This document shows, in pieces, positions 39,726 to 47,194 of a DNA stretch of 47,752 bases. The DNA comes from Treponema sp. UBA6852 (GTDB lineage Bacteria > Spirochaetota > Spirochaetia > Treponematales > Treponemataceae): contig DKDI01000036.1 of NCBI GenBank assembly GCA_002449305.1, positions 22,786 to 70,537 of the forward strand, in the 5' to 3' direction. The number at the start of each line of letters is the position of its first letter. Position 1 is the first letter of the stretch. Under the pieces are notes generated by a model. It saw nothing but the letters and a program-made list of their open reading frames with translations. It did no database searches and was not told the origin of the DNA. The translations under genes and the position numbers were made by a program.

Positions 39726-40670
39726 TTAGTTCCCCTGCCACGGTCCGGAATTTCGTTCCCAGAAGACGCCGTCGCTGTAGCCTTGAATCGACTTGTCGTT
39801 TTCCGCAAGAGCAAGGCGTTTTTCCGCCCAAAGGCAGTATTCCTCGTTCTGCTCGATTCCGCAGAAACGCCGGCCGAGTTTTTTCGCCACAACGCTTGCG
39901 GTTCCGCTTCCCAAGAAAGGGTCAAAAACAATGTCGCCGGGACGTGAGCTTGCCAGAATCAGTTTTGCGTAAAGTTTTTCGGGCTTCTGCGTCGGATGGT
40001 CGGTGTTTTCGGGCATTGACCAGAACGGAACGGAAATGTCATCCCAAAAGTTTGAAGGATATGTGATGCGGAAATTTCCGTTTTCCTCCTCATTCCAGTC
40101 CTTCGGCTTTCCGTCAGCCTTGTACGGCGCAAGGACTTTACGCTTCAGCTTTACGGCCTCAACATCAAAATAATACTCGTCCGGATTTTTCACGGCGAAC
40201 CAGATGTCCTCCATTCCGTTTTTCCAGTTGGATTTTGCGCCGCGTCCTTTCTCGCGCTGCCAGGTAATTCGGTTCAGAACCGTAAGCTCCTTTTCAAGCG
40301 CACGCTGGAGCGATGAAGTGCATTTCCAGTCGCCGCACATATAAAGCGAGCCATTGGGTTTCAGTTTTTTGCAAACTTGCGGAAACCAAGTCGCCAGATA
40401 TTCGCCGTAGCTTTCCTGAGAGCGCGATGCGAACTTCATTCCGTTGAAATTCTTTGAAAGATTATAAGGCGGATCTATGATAATCAGGTCGGCGAAACTG
40501 TCCGGCACGAATTCAAGCATTTTCAGAATGTCGCCGTTCAGCGTCCGGTCCAAAATGTCCGTTTCCAAAGAAATATTAGATTCAGTAAGCAGGCGGTTTC
40601 TCAAGCCTTCAATCTCCTGTGGCTCAAGCGTCAATGTCCTGTTGTTCGCCGCGCGTTCTTTTTTTTCCAT
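39726..40670 (-). CDS. Site-specific DNA methyltransferase (beta class)
   Basis: A 314-residue amino-methyltransferase. The catalytic motif IV (DPPYNLSKNF near residue 67) comes before AdoMet motif I (FDPFLGSGTASVVA near 255), the order of the beta group (N6-adenine or N4-cytosine). The HPTQKP motif near 231 supports this. I start it at ATG 40670, whose A is the last base of the upstream TetR stop codon (TGATG), so translation is coupled. There is no adjacent restriction gene other than, possibly, the convergent DUF2130 protein. Its target is unknown. Confidence 0.9.
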   Translation of the reverse strand: MEKKERAANNRTLTLEPQEIEGLRNRLLTESNISLETDILDRTLNGDILKMLEFVPDSFADLIIIDPPYNLSKNFNGMKFASRSQESYGEYLATWFPQVCKKLKPNGSLYMCGDWKCTSSLQRALEKELTVLNRITWQREKGRGAKSNWKNGMEDIWFAVKNPDEYYFDVEAVKLKRKVLAPYKADGKPKDWNEEENGNFRITYPSNFWDDISVPFWSMPENTDHPTQKPEKLYAKLILASSRPGDIVFDPFLGSGTASVVAKKLGRRFCGIEQNEEYCLWAEKRLALAENDKSIQGYSDGVFWERNSGPWQGN

Positions 40671-41323
40671 CAGACTGTCTGTTCCCTTACGCTCCACTTG
40701 ATTCTCATCAGGACGAAGTCGCGCATATCCTCGTAGAAGTCCATTTTTGGCGGAGTTATGCCGATTTTTTTGAGGGCCTCTTTTATCAGCGGATTTTTGT
40801 AGCAGCTTACGGCGGTTGTGGCGGCGAACATCAGGACATCAAGGTGGAGCTTGTACGCATCTTTAGGGGAAATGGCGAGCATTGCGGAAAGCTTGTCGCA
40901 GAATGTGTATGCAAAATCGTAGTATTTTTTCTTGAATGAGGCTAGACGGTCAACCGTAACGTTCGTTTCGATAATCGGATTCAGGTAGGAGACGTAGCGC
41001 AGGTAGTCCTGATTTGCGTTCAGGATTCCGGCCCAGACTTCCGCAGTCACTTCCGGGGAAAACTTATTGCCTTCGGGAAAAGCCGAATTTAGAGCGTTGA
41101 AATATGTCGCCATCTTCTGTGCGGAAATCTCAAGGAAAATCTCCTCTTTTGTCGTGACGTATTTGTAAAGGTTCGCGCGCGACCAGGTGAGCCTGTCGGC
41201 AATTGTCGTGAGCGTGATTTCGGTGTACGGCATCTGCGCAAAAAGCGAGTCCGCAGCCTCCTTTATCTGGTTGAGCCTCTCTTCTTTTTGGTCGTCGCTC
41301 CGTGCGCGTATGTAATTCTGCAT
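40670..41323 (-). CDS. TetR-family transcriptional regulator
   Basis: A 217-residue regulator. The N-terminal HTH (TLTTIADRLTWSRANLYKYV, then TTKEEIF) is TetR-type, near residues 33-60; the rest is a helical ligand domain (TetR_C YsiA-like). It is the first gene of a two-gene operon with the methyltransferase, sharing one base with it. A promoter (TTGAAC, 17 bp, TATTCT) ends seven bases before ATG 41323, which favours this start over the ATG at 41359 and implies a leaderless message. Confidence 0.87.
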   Translation of the reverse strand: MQNYIRARSDDQKEERLNQIKEAADSLFAQMPYTEITLTTIADRLTWSRANLYKYVTTKEEIFLEISAQKMATYFNALNSAFPEGNKFSPEVTAEVWAGILNANQDYLRYVSYLNPIIETNVTVDRLASFKKKYYDFAYTFCDKLSAMLAISPKDAYKLHLDVLMFAATTAVSCYKNPLIKEALKKIGITPPKMDFYEDMRDFVLMRIKWSVREQTV

Positions 41324-41330
41324 AGCATTA

Positions 41331-41359
41331 AGAATACCACACGGCGTAAAATTGTTCAA
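41331..41359 (-). promoter_or_regulatory. Promoter of the TetR-methyltransferase operon, leaderless
   Basis: On the minus strand TTGAAC (41359-41354), 17 bp, TATTCT (41336-41331). The start codon at 41323 lies seven bases further, where transcription should start. Confidence 0.65.
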
Positions 41360-41474
41360 TAAATGACGCGATGTTGCTAAGAAATGTGGAGATGTCTAAT
41401 GAATTCTAAGCAAAAATGAGCATAAGCTAAAATTTGCTTTACCGTTTTGTTTGAACTATAAATTTTTGCATCCA

Positions 41475-41555
41475 ATTAGCGTACTAATCAATAGGTGTTT
41501 ACTGCACTAATAAGCAAACAGTTAGCGCAGTAACAAACACCTTATTGCTACGCTG
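41475..41555. repeat. Nested imperfect hairpin, about 80 nt
   Basis: The outer arms AGCGTA / TACGCT and the inner arms AATAGGTGTTT / AACAAACACCTTATT (imperfect) bracket ACTGC and GCAGT-type arms. It lies just downstream of the small-lipoprotein pair and may end their transcript; it also resembles a small mobile-repeat remnant. Confidence 0.55.
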
Positions 41556-41558
41556 ATT

Positions 41559-41822
41559 TTATTTTTCGTCTATCTTGCTTTTTACGACTACGGCTTGGTT
41601 CTCTTTATCGCGATAAATGTATTCAACATTTATCTTTTCTGCACTCACACCTGCTTTTTGAGATGCTTCCTGAATAACAAGTTCTGTAATTTCTTTATCA
41701 CTTGCCTTAAGAAGCGTTTTCATTGAAGTTGAATCGTCAAGAGTAAGAGGCTTTTTTGTGCATGAAGTAAAAATTGCAGAAATAACAAAAGCCGAAATTA
41801 AAAATTTTATACAGTTTTTCAT
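41559..41822 (-). CDS. Small lipoprotein (87 residues)
   Basis: The signal peptide of about 20 residues ends in the lipobox FTSC. The mature part is 67 residues, mostly charged and helical (KTLLKASDKEITELVIQEAS), and ends in a beta strand (YIYRDKENQAVVVKSKI). I start it at ATG 41822, which follows AGGAGG. It lies 14 bp downstream of a second small lipoprotein gene, in one operon. No family is recognised. Confidence 0.75.
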   Translation of the reverse strand: MKNCIKFLISAFVISAIFTSCTKKPLTLDDSTSMKTLLKASDKEITELVIQEASQKAGVSAEKINVEYIYRDKENQAVVVKSKIDEK

Positions 41823-41836
41823 TTTTCCTCCTAACA

Positions 41837-42208
41837 TTATAAATCTTTAAATGCTTCGTTTAAGGAATCCATTGAGCCAAAAAGTTTGAACTTATATCCG
41901 CCTTCAAAGAAAGTAATTTCAATGGCAGCTTCCTCATCGCCTAAAACTATGATTTTGTCTTTTTTATTCACGATTTTAAAAAGCAAATCATCTAAATCAA
42001 TATTTTCTTCTTTTAGAAGTTCGAGTTCTTCCCACGATTTAAGGGAAACGCTTTCATCATAAACTGTGTCTCCAATCATAGAAACATAATTGTTTACAAT
42101 TTTTTCACCATCATCACCAACTGTTACAACAGATAAAACTTCATCACAACTTGTAAGAAAAAGTGCAAATAAGCATGTAAAAAGAAAAAATCTAATTTTC
42201 TTTTTCAT
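41837..42208 (-). CDS. Small lipoprotein (123 residues)
   Basis: The signal peptide ends in FLTSC at about residue 21. The mature part (DEVLSVVTVGDDGEKIVNNY and onward) is acidic with alternating strands and helices and has no recognised domain. The ATG follows AGGAGG. It precedes the 87-residue lipoprotein, and two inverted repeats with the core TTCAACGAA lie in its upstream region. Confidence 0.75.
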   Translation of the reverse strand: MKKKIRFFLFTCLFALFLTSCDEVLSVVTVGDDGEKIVNNYVSMIGDTVYDESVSLKSWEELELLKEENIDLDDLLFKIVNKKDKIIVLGDEEAAIEITFFEGGYKFKLFGSMDSLNEAFKDL

Positions 42209-42232
42209 AAAATCCTCCTAGTGTTCAACAAT

Positions 42233-42287
42233 AGCCATTCAACGAATGGCTTAAAAATATGCTGAAGATTTTACTTTCAACGAAAGT
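42233..42287 (-). promoter_or_regulatory. Two inverted repeats with shared core TTCAACGAA
   Basis: AGCCATTC-AAC-GAATGGCT (42233-42251) and ACTTTC-AAC-GAAAGT (42273-42287). The cores TTCAACGAA begin 38 bp apart. They lie 25-79 bp upstream of the minus-strand lipoprotein gene: a possible operator pair or two leader hairpins. Confidence 0.5.
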
Positions 42288-42478
42288 GCGAAAAATGCAT
42301 CAAACTAACATATTTTTATATTACAAGTCTAAAACAAAATTCTAACATTTTCTACACATTTATTTCCAAGTTTATAAAAAGCTGATAACCGCAATAAAGA
42401 CGTATTTTTCTATGCTTTTCTTACAATAAAATCTTATCAAAATAAAATCCAAATGCTAATCTCTTTTTATTGTTACTA

Positions 42479-42559
42479 TTGACAGAATCATCAGAAAGAT
42501 ATATATTACTATTCATAGAAACAAATAAAGCGCAGAGCTGCTGCGTTGCAAACTTTATT
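42479..42559 (+). promoter_or_regulatory. Promoter and leader hairpin of the TrpB2 gene
   Basis: TTGACA, 17 bp, TATATT, followed by the stem AATAAAG-CGCAG / CTGCG-N7-CTTTATT (42524-42559) just before the ribosome site AGGAGG. The hairpin could control translation. No leader peptide with Trp codons is visible. Confidence 0.5.
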
Positions 42560-42584
42560 AATGTCTTTTACAGGAGGAACATTT

Positions 42585-43970
42585 ATGGAAACAAAGAAAA
42601 TCCCTTACAAAATCTACTTGAACGAAGAAGAGATGCCGCAGCAGTGGTACAATATGCGCGCCGACATGAAGAACAAGCCCGCGCCGCTTTTGAATCCGGG
42701 AACGCTCAAGCCTTGCACGGCGGAAGAACTGGAGCACGTTTTCTGCAAGGAACTTGTAAAGCAGGAATTGAACGAAACTGACCGCTACATTCCGATTCCA
42801 CAGGAAATTCTGGACTTCTACAAGATGTACCGACCTTCTCCGCTCACAAGAGCTTACTGCCTAGAAAAGAAGCTTGGAACGCCTGCAAAAATCTACTACA
42901 AGTTTGAGGGAAACAACACTTCCGGAAGCCACAAGCTGAACTCGGCAATCGCCCAGGCATTCTACGCAAAGGAACAGGGACTCAAAGGCGTTACAACGGA
43001 AACAGGTGCCGGTCAGTGGGGAACTGCAATGTCCATGGCATGCGCATATCTTGGCTTGGACTGCCGTGTTTATCAGGTGCGCTGCTCGTATGAACAGAAG
43101 CCTCAACGCCGCGAAGTAATCAGAACTTACGGAGGCCATGCGATTCCTTCCCCAAGCATGGAAACTGAAATCGGAAAGAAGCTGAACGCCGAATATCCGG
43201 GCTGCACAGGCTCTTTGGGCTGCGCGATTTCGGAAGCGGTTGAATACGCCACAAAGCACGACGGCTACAGATACGTTCTGGGTTCGGTCTTAAGCCAGGT
43301 TCTGCTCCACCAGTCGATAATCGGAATGGAAGCGAAGGCTGCCATGGACAAGTTCGGAATCAAGCCGGACGTAATCATCGGATGCGCGGGCGGCGGCTCG
43401 AACTTGGGCGGACTTATAAGCCCGTTCATGGGAGAAAAGCTTCGCGGCGAAAAGGACTACCAGTTCATCGCAGTTGAGCCTGCATCCTGCCCAAGCCTTA
43501 CGCGCGGAGTGTTCGCCTACGACTTCTGCGACACAGGCGAGGTTTGCCCAATGCAAAAAATGTACACGCTCGGCTCGCAGTTCATGCCAAGCGCAAACCA
43601 CGCGGGAGGACTTCGCTACCATGGAATGAGCGCAATCGTAAGCCAGCTTTACCACGACGGCTACATCGAAGCAAGAAGCGTTGAGCAGACGGAAGTTTTC
43701 AAGGCGGCCGAGCTTTTCTGCCGTTCGGAAGGAACTTTGCCCGCTCCGGAATCAAGCCACGCAATCAAGGTCGCAATCGACGAGGCCCTCAAATGCAAGG
43801 AAACCGGCGAGGAAAAGACAATCCTTTTCGGACTTACAGGAACCGGCTACTTCGACATGAAAGCCTACGAAGCGTTCAACAACGGAACGATGAGCGACTA
43901 CATCCCGACCGACGAGGAAATCAAAAAGTCAACTGACTTGATTCCGCGCTTCCCGGGAAACGAATTCTAG
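42585..43970 (+). CDS. trpB: TrpB2-type tryptophan synthase beta-like protein
   Basis: A 461-residue PLP enzyme of the TrpB2 group, which condenses indole (or O-phosphoserine-type substrates) with serine to form tryptophan. The PLP lysine is in SGSHKLNSA near residue 115, the substrate carboxylate loop is ETGAGQWG near 139, and the phosphate site is GCAGGGSNLGG near 265. TrpB2 proteins are longer than TrpB1 at the N-terminus, as here. No trpA is adjacent, and the divergent LysR-type gene lies downstream. The start at 42585 follows AGGAGG. Confidence 0.9.
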   Translation: METKKIPYKIYLNEEEMPQQWYNMRADMKNKPAPLLNPGTLKPCTAEELEHVFCKELVKQELNETDRYIPIPQEILDFYKMYRPSPLTRAYCLEKKLGTPAKIYYKFEGNNTSGSHKLNSAIAQAFYAKEQGLKGVTTETGAGQWGTAMSMACAYLGLDCRVYQVRCSYEQKPQRREVIRTYGGHAIPSPSMETEIGKKLNAEYPGCTGSLGCAISEAVEYATKHDGYRYVLGSVLSQVLLHQSIIGMEAKAAMDKFGIKPDVIIGCAGGGSNLGGLISPFMGEKLRGEKDYQFIAVEPASCPSLTRGVFAYDFCDTGEVCPMQKMYTLGSQFMPSANHAGGLRYHGMSAIVSQLYHDGYIEARSVEQTEVFKAAELFCRSEGTLPAPESSHAIKVAIDEALKCKETGEEKTILFGLTGTGYFDMKAYEAFNNGTMSDYIPTDEEIKKSTDLIPRFPGNEF

Positions 43971-43995
43971 GGAACTGAAACTGATTTGAAGTCTA

Positions 43996-44038
43996 TCACT
44001 GCCGGAGACGGAACTTGAATTGTTCTGTCCGGCGGTGA
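43996..44038 (+). terminator. Hairpin after TrpB2
   Basis: TCACTGCCGG / CCGGCGGTGA form a 10-bp stem (one G-U pair) around an inner hairpin. It is followed by TTTAGTATTT, a weak T run. Confidence 0.6.
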
Positions 44039-44055
44039 TTTAGTATTTCACTTTT

Positions 44056-44087
44056 GCCTGGTTCACGTGCTTTTGTCTGAGCCAGGC
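44056..44087. terminator. Second hairpin between TrpB2 and LysR
   Basis: GCCTGGTTCA / TGAGCCAGGC form a 10-bp stem (one G-U pair). There is no clean T run, so its role is unsure. Confidence 0.4.
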
Positions 44088-44148
44088 GGTTTGCATTTTC
44101 TTTCGGTTCTATTTCTTTCTGCGGTACGCTTTATGGAAATTTTCCCCT

Positions 44149-45009
44149 TCATCCCTTAAAAAACTCTACAAACGCTTTTGCGCTCGGGCTTAGGTTTGCG
44201 GATTTTTTCCAGGCGAGGACTGAAGTCATAGGATTTGCCTTTTCAAACGGAACGAATGTAAGTCCGTCGTAATTGTAGAGCTTTTCAACGGTGATTGCCG
44301 CTGCGTTCTCAAGCTTTACAAGATGCGTTATGTTTCCCGGCAGGTTGTAGGTTCCGGCGACCGTGATTTTTTCGGCGCAGTCTGAAAGCCACGCTGAAAC
44401 TTCACTTCGCATTGTTGTTCGCCAGGGAATGTAAAGCGGAATCGTGGTCAAGTCCTGCGGCATTACGGAGCTTTTTGCGGCAAGAGGATTGTCGCTCCGC
44501 ACAAGAATTCCCCAGTGCTCAACCGTCTTTATGCGCACAAAATCGTAGTGGAGAATCTCGACCGGCTCGCTCATAAGCCCGAAGTCCAGAATCCCCTGGT
44601 CAAGGCGGAATTTTATGTCGTCGGCAATCGCGCTGTAGATTCTGTAAGTGATTTTAGGATTCAGCCTTTTAAACTCCGCAAGCTTTTCTGCAAGCTCCCT
44701 CATTCCCATATTTTCGCCGCAACCGAACGCAAGCTCGCCGGAAATCTCGTTGCCGCCCTCGGAAAATTCCCGCCGGATTTTGTCCTCAAGAGAGAGAATC
44801 TCCTCCGCCCGCCGCTTTAAAAGAAGCCCTGCGTCCGTAAGCACAATGCAGTGGCTTGAGCGAACAAAAAGCGGCTTTCCAAGATCGTCCTCAAGCTGCG
44901 CAATCTGGCGCGAAAGGGCAGGCTGGCTAACGTTGAGCGACATCGCCGCCTTTGTAAAATTTTCCTCCCTCGCAACCGCCAAAAAATACCGCAAGATTCT
45001 AAGTTCCAT
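44149..45009 (-). CDS. LysR-family transcriptional regulator
   Basis: A 286-residue LysR-type regulator. The HTH is at residues 15-45 (FTKAAMSLNVSQPALSRQIA), followed by the linker helix and the two-lobed ligand domain. I start it at ATG 45009 because a TATAGT box ends seven bases upstream with TTGCGA 17 bp before it, which gives a leaderless transcript. It is convergent with TrpB2; whether it controls that gene is not shown by the layout. Its inducer is unknown. Confidence 0.9.
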   Translation of the reverse strand: MELRILRYFLAVAREENFTKAAMSLNVSQPALSRQIAQLEDDLGKPLFVRSSHCIVLTDAGLLLKRRAEEILSLEDKIRREFSEGGNEISGELAFGCGENMGMRELAEKLAEFKRLNPKITYRIYSAIADDIKFRLDQGILDFGLMSEPVEILHYDFVRIKTVEHWGILVRSDNPLAAKSSVMPQDLTTIPLYIPWRTTMRSEVSAWLSDCAEKITVAGTYNLPGNITHLVKLENAAAITVEKLYNYDGLTFVPFEKANPMTSVLAWKKSANLSPSAKAFVEFFKG

Positions 45010-45015
45010 TTTTTT

Positions 45016-45044
45016 ACTATACAACGCATTTTTCTGCTTCGCAA
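45016..45044 (-). promoter_or_regulatory. Promoter of the LysR gene, leaderless
   Basis: On the minus strand TTGCGA (45044-45039), 17 bp, TATAGT (45021-45016). Six A separate the -10 box from the ATG. Confidence 0.65.
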
Positions 45045-45048
45045 GGTT

Positions 45049-45258
45049 TTAGTTTTTTATGGTTGCATCCTTAATCATACTGTCGATGTCGGCGAATGCG
45101 TTTTCAATTGCTTCTGAATGATACATTTCGTACATATTAAAGACGCGCTCCGTAAGATTCAGAGCGTCCAGTTTGTTCAGAATTTTGTCAGCGGTTGTCT
45201 TTTTGAAAAATGCGTACTGTTCAAGCAGGAATGAGAAAAATTCCATCTCTTTTGTCAT
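45049..45258 (-). CDS. DUF3791 protein (putative antitoxin)
   Basis: A 69-residue helical protein (MEFFSFLLEQYAFFKKTTAD near the start, AFADIDSMIKDA at the end) matching DUF3791. It is the last of three minus-strand genes and begins 9 bp after the middle one. DUF3791 commonly accompanies DUF3990, and the pair has been proposed as toxin-antitoxin. It lies very close to the LysR promoter. Confidence 0.8.
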   Translation of the reverse strand: MTKEMEFFSFLLEQYAFFKKTTADKILNKLDALNLTERVFNMYEMYHSEAIENAFADIDSMIKDATIKN

Positions 45259-45267
45259 TCTGCGCTC

Positions 45268-45513
45268 CTAATCCCTTCTAAGATAAAGCGAGCTTTGAGG
45301 GGTGCCTGTAACCTGCTCGTTTTCCCACATATCAAAAATTCCGTCCGGGCTGAAATCCCACATTTCAAGTTTCGGGTCGGAGAGCATCCTGTATGTTTTT
45401 GAATTCAGAAATTTTCTATAAGAATCCATGAGCGAAAATCCGTACTTCCGGCTTATTTTTAGTGAAACTTCCTTGTCATAAAAATCAAGGATAAAAGGCA
45501 GCTCATTTGTCAT
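45268..45513 (-). CDS. Small protein of the DUF3990 operon
   Basis: An 81-residue protein. It begins MTNELPFILDFYDKEVSLKI and has SRKYGFSLMDSYRKFLNSKT, the pattern of helical DUF3791-like partners, and ends in DGIFDMWENEQ. It overlaps the upstream DUF3990 gene by 11 bases and precedes DUF3791 by 9 bp. Probably a second small antitoxin-like component. Confidence 0.7.
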   Translation of the reverse strand: MTNELPFILDFYDKEVSLKISRKYGFSLMDSYRKFLNSKTYRMLSDPKLEMWDFSPDGIFDMWENEQVTGTPQSSLYLRRD

Positions 45514-45991
45514 GGGTTTTTGCCTCGATAAAGTTCAGTGCGGTCAGTGATTTTTCCGTCTTGAATGTGTATTGGTCGTTCAGCTTTTGCGGAAGAAGCC
45601 TTTTTACAGTTTCGTCCGCGTCATAGATTCCCGAAAAGTACAGGCTGATTACAGGCATTGTTCTGTCATTTGCGACAGGACCGATAACAACATCATAGCT
45701 GTCATTTTGTTGTGCCACATTTTTGCGGTTCTGTGTTACGAATTCCAGCCATGACTTGTCCGCTTTTTGAAAATGCAGAACATTAAGCGTGTTCAAGATT
45801 TTTTCATCAGCTTCAAAAACTGAAACCGTCGCAGTTCCATTCTCACGTCGTGCCTGTGTAAGTTTTGCCCATCGTTCAGCCTGCTCAAGATTTGAAGTTA
45901 GATAAAAGCCTGTTCCAAAATCCAGTTTTCTGTCTGATTCTAAAATCTGAGGATTCTGAACTGCAATATTGCTTCCGTGATAAAGTTTCAT
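45503..45991 (-). CDS. DUF3990 protein (ADP-ribosyltransferase-like toxin)
   Basis: A 162-residue protein. It opens with KLYHGSNIAVQNP and continues with FGTGFYLTSNLEQAERWAKL at about residues 26-45; the YHGS and GFYLT elements and the A-x2-WA helix are those of the ART (ADP-ribosyltransferase) fold. A typical product would modify a protein or nucleic acid. TATAAT with extended TGC ends seven bases before the ATG, giving a leaderless message. It heads the operon of three. Confidence 0.8.
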   Translation of the reverse strand: MKLYHGSNIAVQNPQILESDRKLDFGTGFYLTSNLEQAERWAKLTQARRENGTATVSVFEADEKILNTLNVLHFQKADKSWLEFVTQNRKNVAQQNDSYDVVIGPVANDRTMPVISLYFSGIYDADETVKRLLPQKLNDQYTFKTEKSLTALNFIEAKTHDK

Positions 45992-46068
45992 CGCTTGGAT
46001 TATAGCATAGTTTTTTTAGATTTGCGATTCCCTGTACAGAAACAATGGACGGTTTTTATATGTTTACA

Positions 46069-46097
46069 TTGATTTCCTAAAAAAAGAAATGTATACT
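46069..46097 (+). promoter_or_regulatory. Promoter of the DUF4160-DUF2442 operon
   Basis: TTGATT (46069-46074), 17 bp, TATACT (46092-46097). It matches the promoter of the antitoxin at 25585 in 28 of 29 positions. Confidence 0.85.
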
Positions 46098-46114
46098 TTT
46101 TACGAGGTGAAGCC

Positions 46115-46348
46115 GTGCCTACAGTTTTTGTTCAAGGTCAATACAGATTTTATTTCTTTTCAAGGGAAGAAAGCCGCAGACATATTCATGTGTCATCGTC
46201 CGATGGTGAGATGAAGGTTTGGCTTGAGCCTGAAATTACTGTTGCAAAGGTAATAAATCTTTCTGAAAAGGAAGTGAACAAAATTCTTGAAATCGTAAAA
46301 AGCAGAAAGGAGGAAATCGATGAATTCTGGAAAAAGCATTTCAGTTGA
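46115..46348 (+). CDS. DUF4160 protein (toxin-like)
   Basis: A 77-residue protein starting with GTG after GAGGTG. It has GQYRFYFFSREESRRHIHVS, the DUF4160 pattern with conserved EE...HIH, then KVWLEP and a helical C-terminus. It overlaps the DUF2442 gene by 29 bases. Such pairs are treated as toxin-antitoxin candidates; activity is not established. Confidence 0.85.
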   Translation: MPTVFVQGQYRFYFFSREESRRHIHVSSSDGEMKVWLEPEITVAKVINLSEKEVNKILEIVKSRKEEIDEFWKKHFS

Positions 46349-46580
46349 AAAAGCAGTTGTCACGAATATTTCTCCGTTTGGAATCTGGCTGATTGCATCT
46401 GACGGAAATGAATATTTTGTATCGTACAAAGATTATCCTGTTTTTGAAAACTCTGACATAAAAGACATTGCCGACGTTCAGACCGATTTCGCAGGAAATT
46501 TGCATTGGCCCGCCCTTGACGCTGACATTGAATTGGAATCCCTTCAGCATCCCGAAAAGTTTCCGCTCAGCTATTCGTGA
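46320..46580 (+). CDS. DUF2442 protein (antitoxin-like)
   Basis: An 86-residue protein. The last third has GNLHWPALDADIELESL, the DUF2442 signature. The ATG at 46320 lies inside the DUF4160 gene, preceded by AAAGGAGG. It is the second gene of the pair. Confidence 0.85.
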   Translation: MNSGKSISVEKAVVTNISPFGIWLIASDGNEYFVSYKDYPVFENSDIKDIADVQTDFAGNLHWPALDADIELESLQHPEKFPLSYS

Positions 46581-46647
46581 TTTTTTAGGTTGGGCAATGG
46601 CATTGGTGTTTTTCCATTGCATTATTTTCTTCCCCTGTGCATTTTCA

Positions 46648-47155
46648 GACTGTTAAAATATTTTTATAAGCTGCTCAGCTCAATTTCTGTCCATTCAGAA
46701 AATTTTACGCGTTCCCCAAGTCATTTTCTGCTCGTTCTAAAACTTTTATGTGCCGCCCGGCGAACTTTTTAGCCATTCGAAAATTTTAAAGCTCTGCCCA
46801 ACGTGTTTTCTGCTTATTCGAAAAATTTAACGGCTTGATTTTGTTCAATTTCATCTATGGAAATAATTCCGCACCCCGAACTGGAGCAATTTCTTGGAAC
46901 GGGATAATTCCGTTTACTGACCGCAAGTAATTTCTTAAATCGGAAAAATTCTGCAGGCTTTCGGCAAGCATTTTCAGCAAACGGAATAATTCCATGGGCT
47001 GAATTTATGTTTTTTCTTGCTTCGGAAAAATTCCGCACCCCAAACTAGCGTATTTTTGACAATCGGAATAATTCCGTTTATTGATCAAAAGCAATTTCTT
47101 CAAACGGAAAAATTCCGCGGTCTTGCAAAGCACATTTTCTGCCTGCGGAATTTTG
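46648..47155. repeat. 41-bp periodic array of palindromic sites
   Basis: A near-palindrome with consensus CGGAAWAATTCCG recurs with its central AATT (or a close variant) at 46701, 46741, 46782, 46824, 46865, 46906, 46947, 46988, 47029, 47070, 47111 and 47149. Ten of the eleven spacings are 40-42 bp; eight are exactly 41. A diverged unit near 46658 may be an additional one. Cores at the right end are best preserved; the left four have decayed to TTCGAAAATTTTA-like forms. The intervening bases are not conserved from unit to unit, but every fourth unit resembles another: unit 46865 resembles 47029, 46906 resembles 47070, 46947 resembles 47111. 41 is not a multiple of 3, and no ORF was found. Confidence 0.85.
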
Positions 47156-47194
47156 TTTTTATTTAGGGTTTATCAAAACCCTAAAACGGCTGAG

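Larger units (their letters stand above)
42209..42584. other. Divergent intergenic region between lipoprotein pair and TrpB2
   Basis: No gene is seen. It holds the two TTCAACGAA-centred palindromes (42233-42287), a TTGACA-17-TATATT promoter for TrpB2 near 42479-42507 and the leader hairpin at 42524-42559. Confidence 0.65.

Noticed and set aside
46648..47155. The 41-bp array as a second CRISPR array
   Set aside because: The conserved core is only about 13 bp and palindromic, units degrade gradually, and spacers resemble each other every fourth unit. CRISPR repeats are longer and nearly identical, with unrelated spacers.
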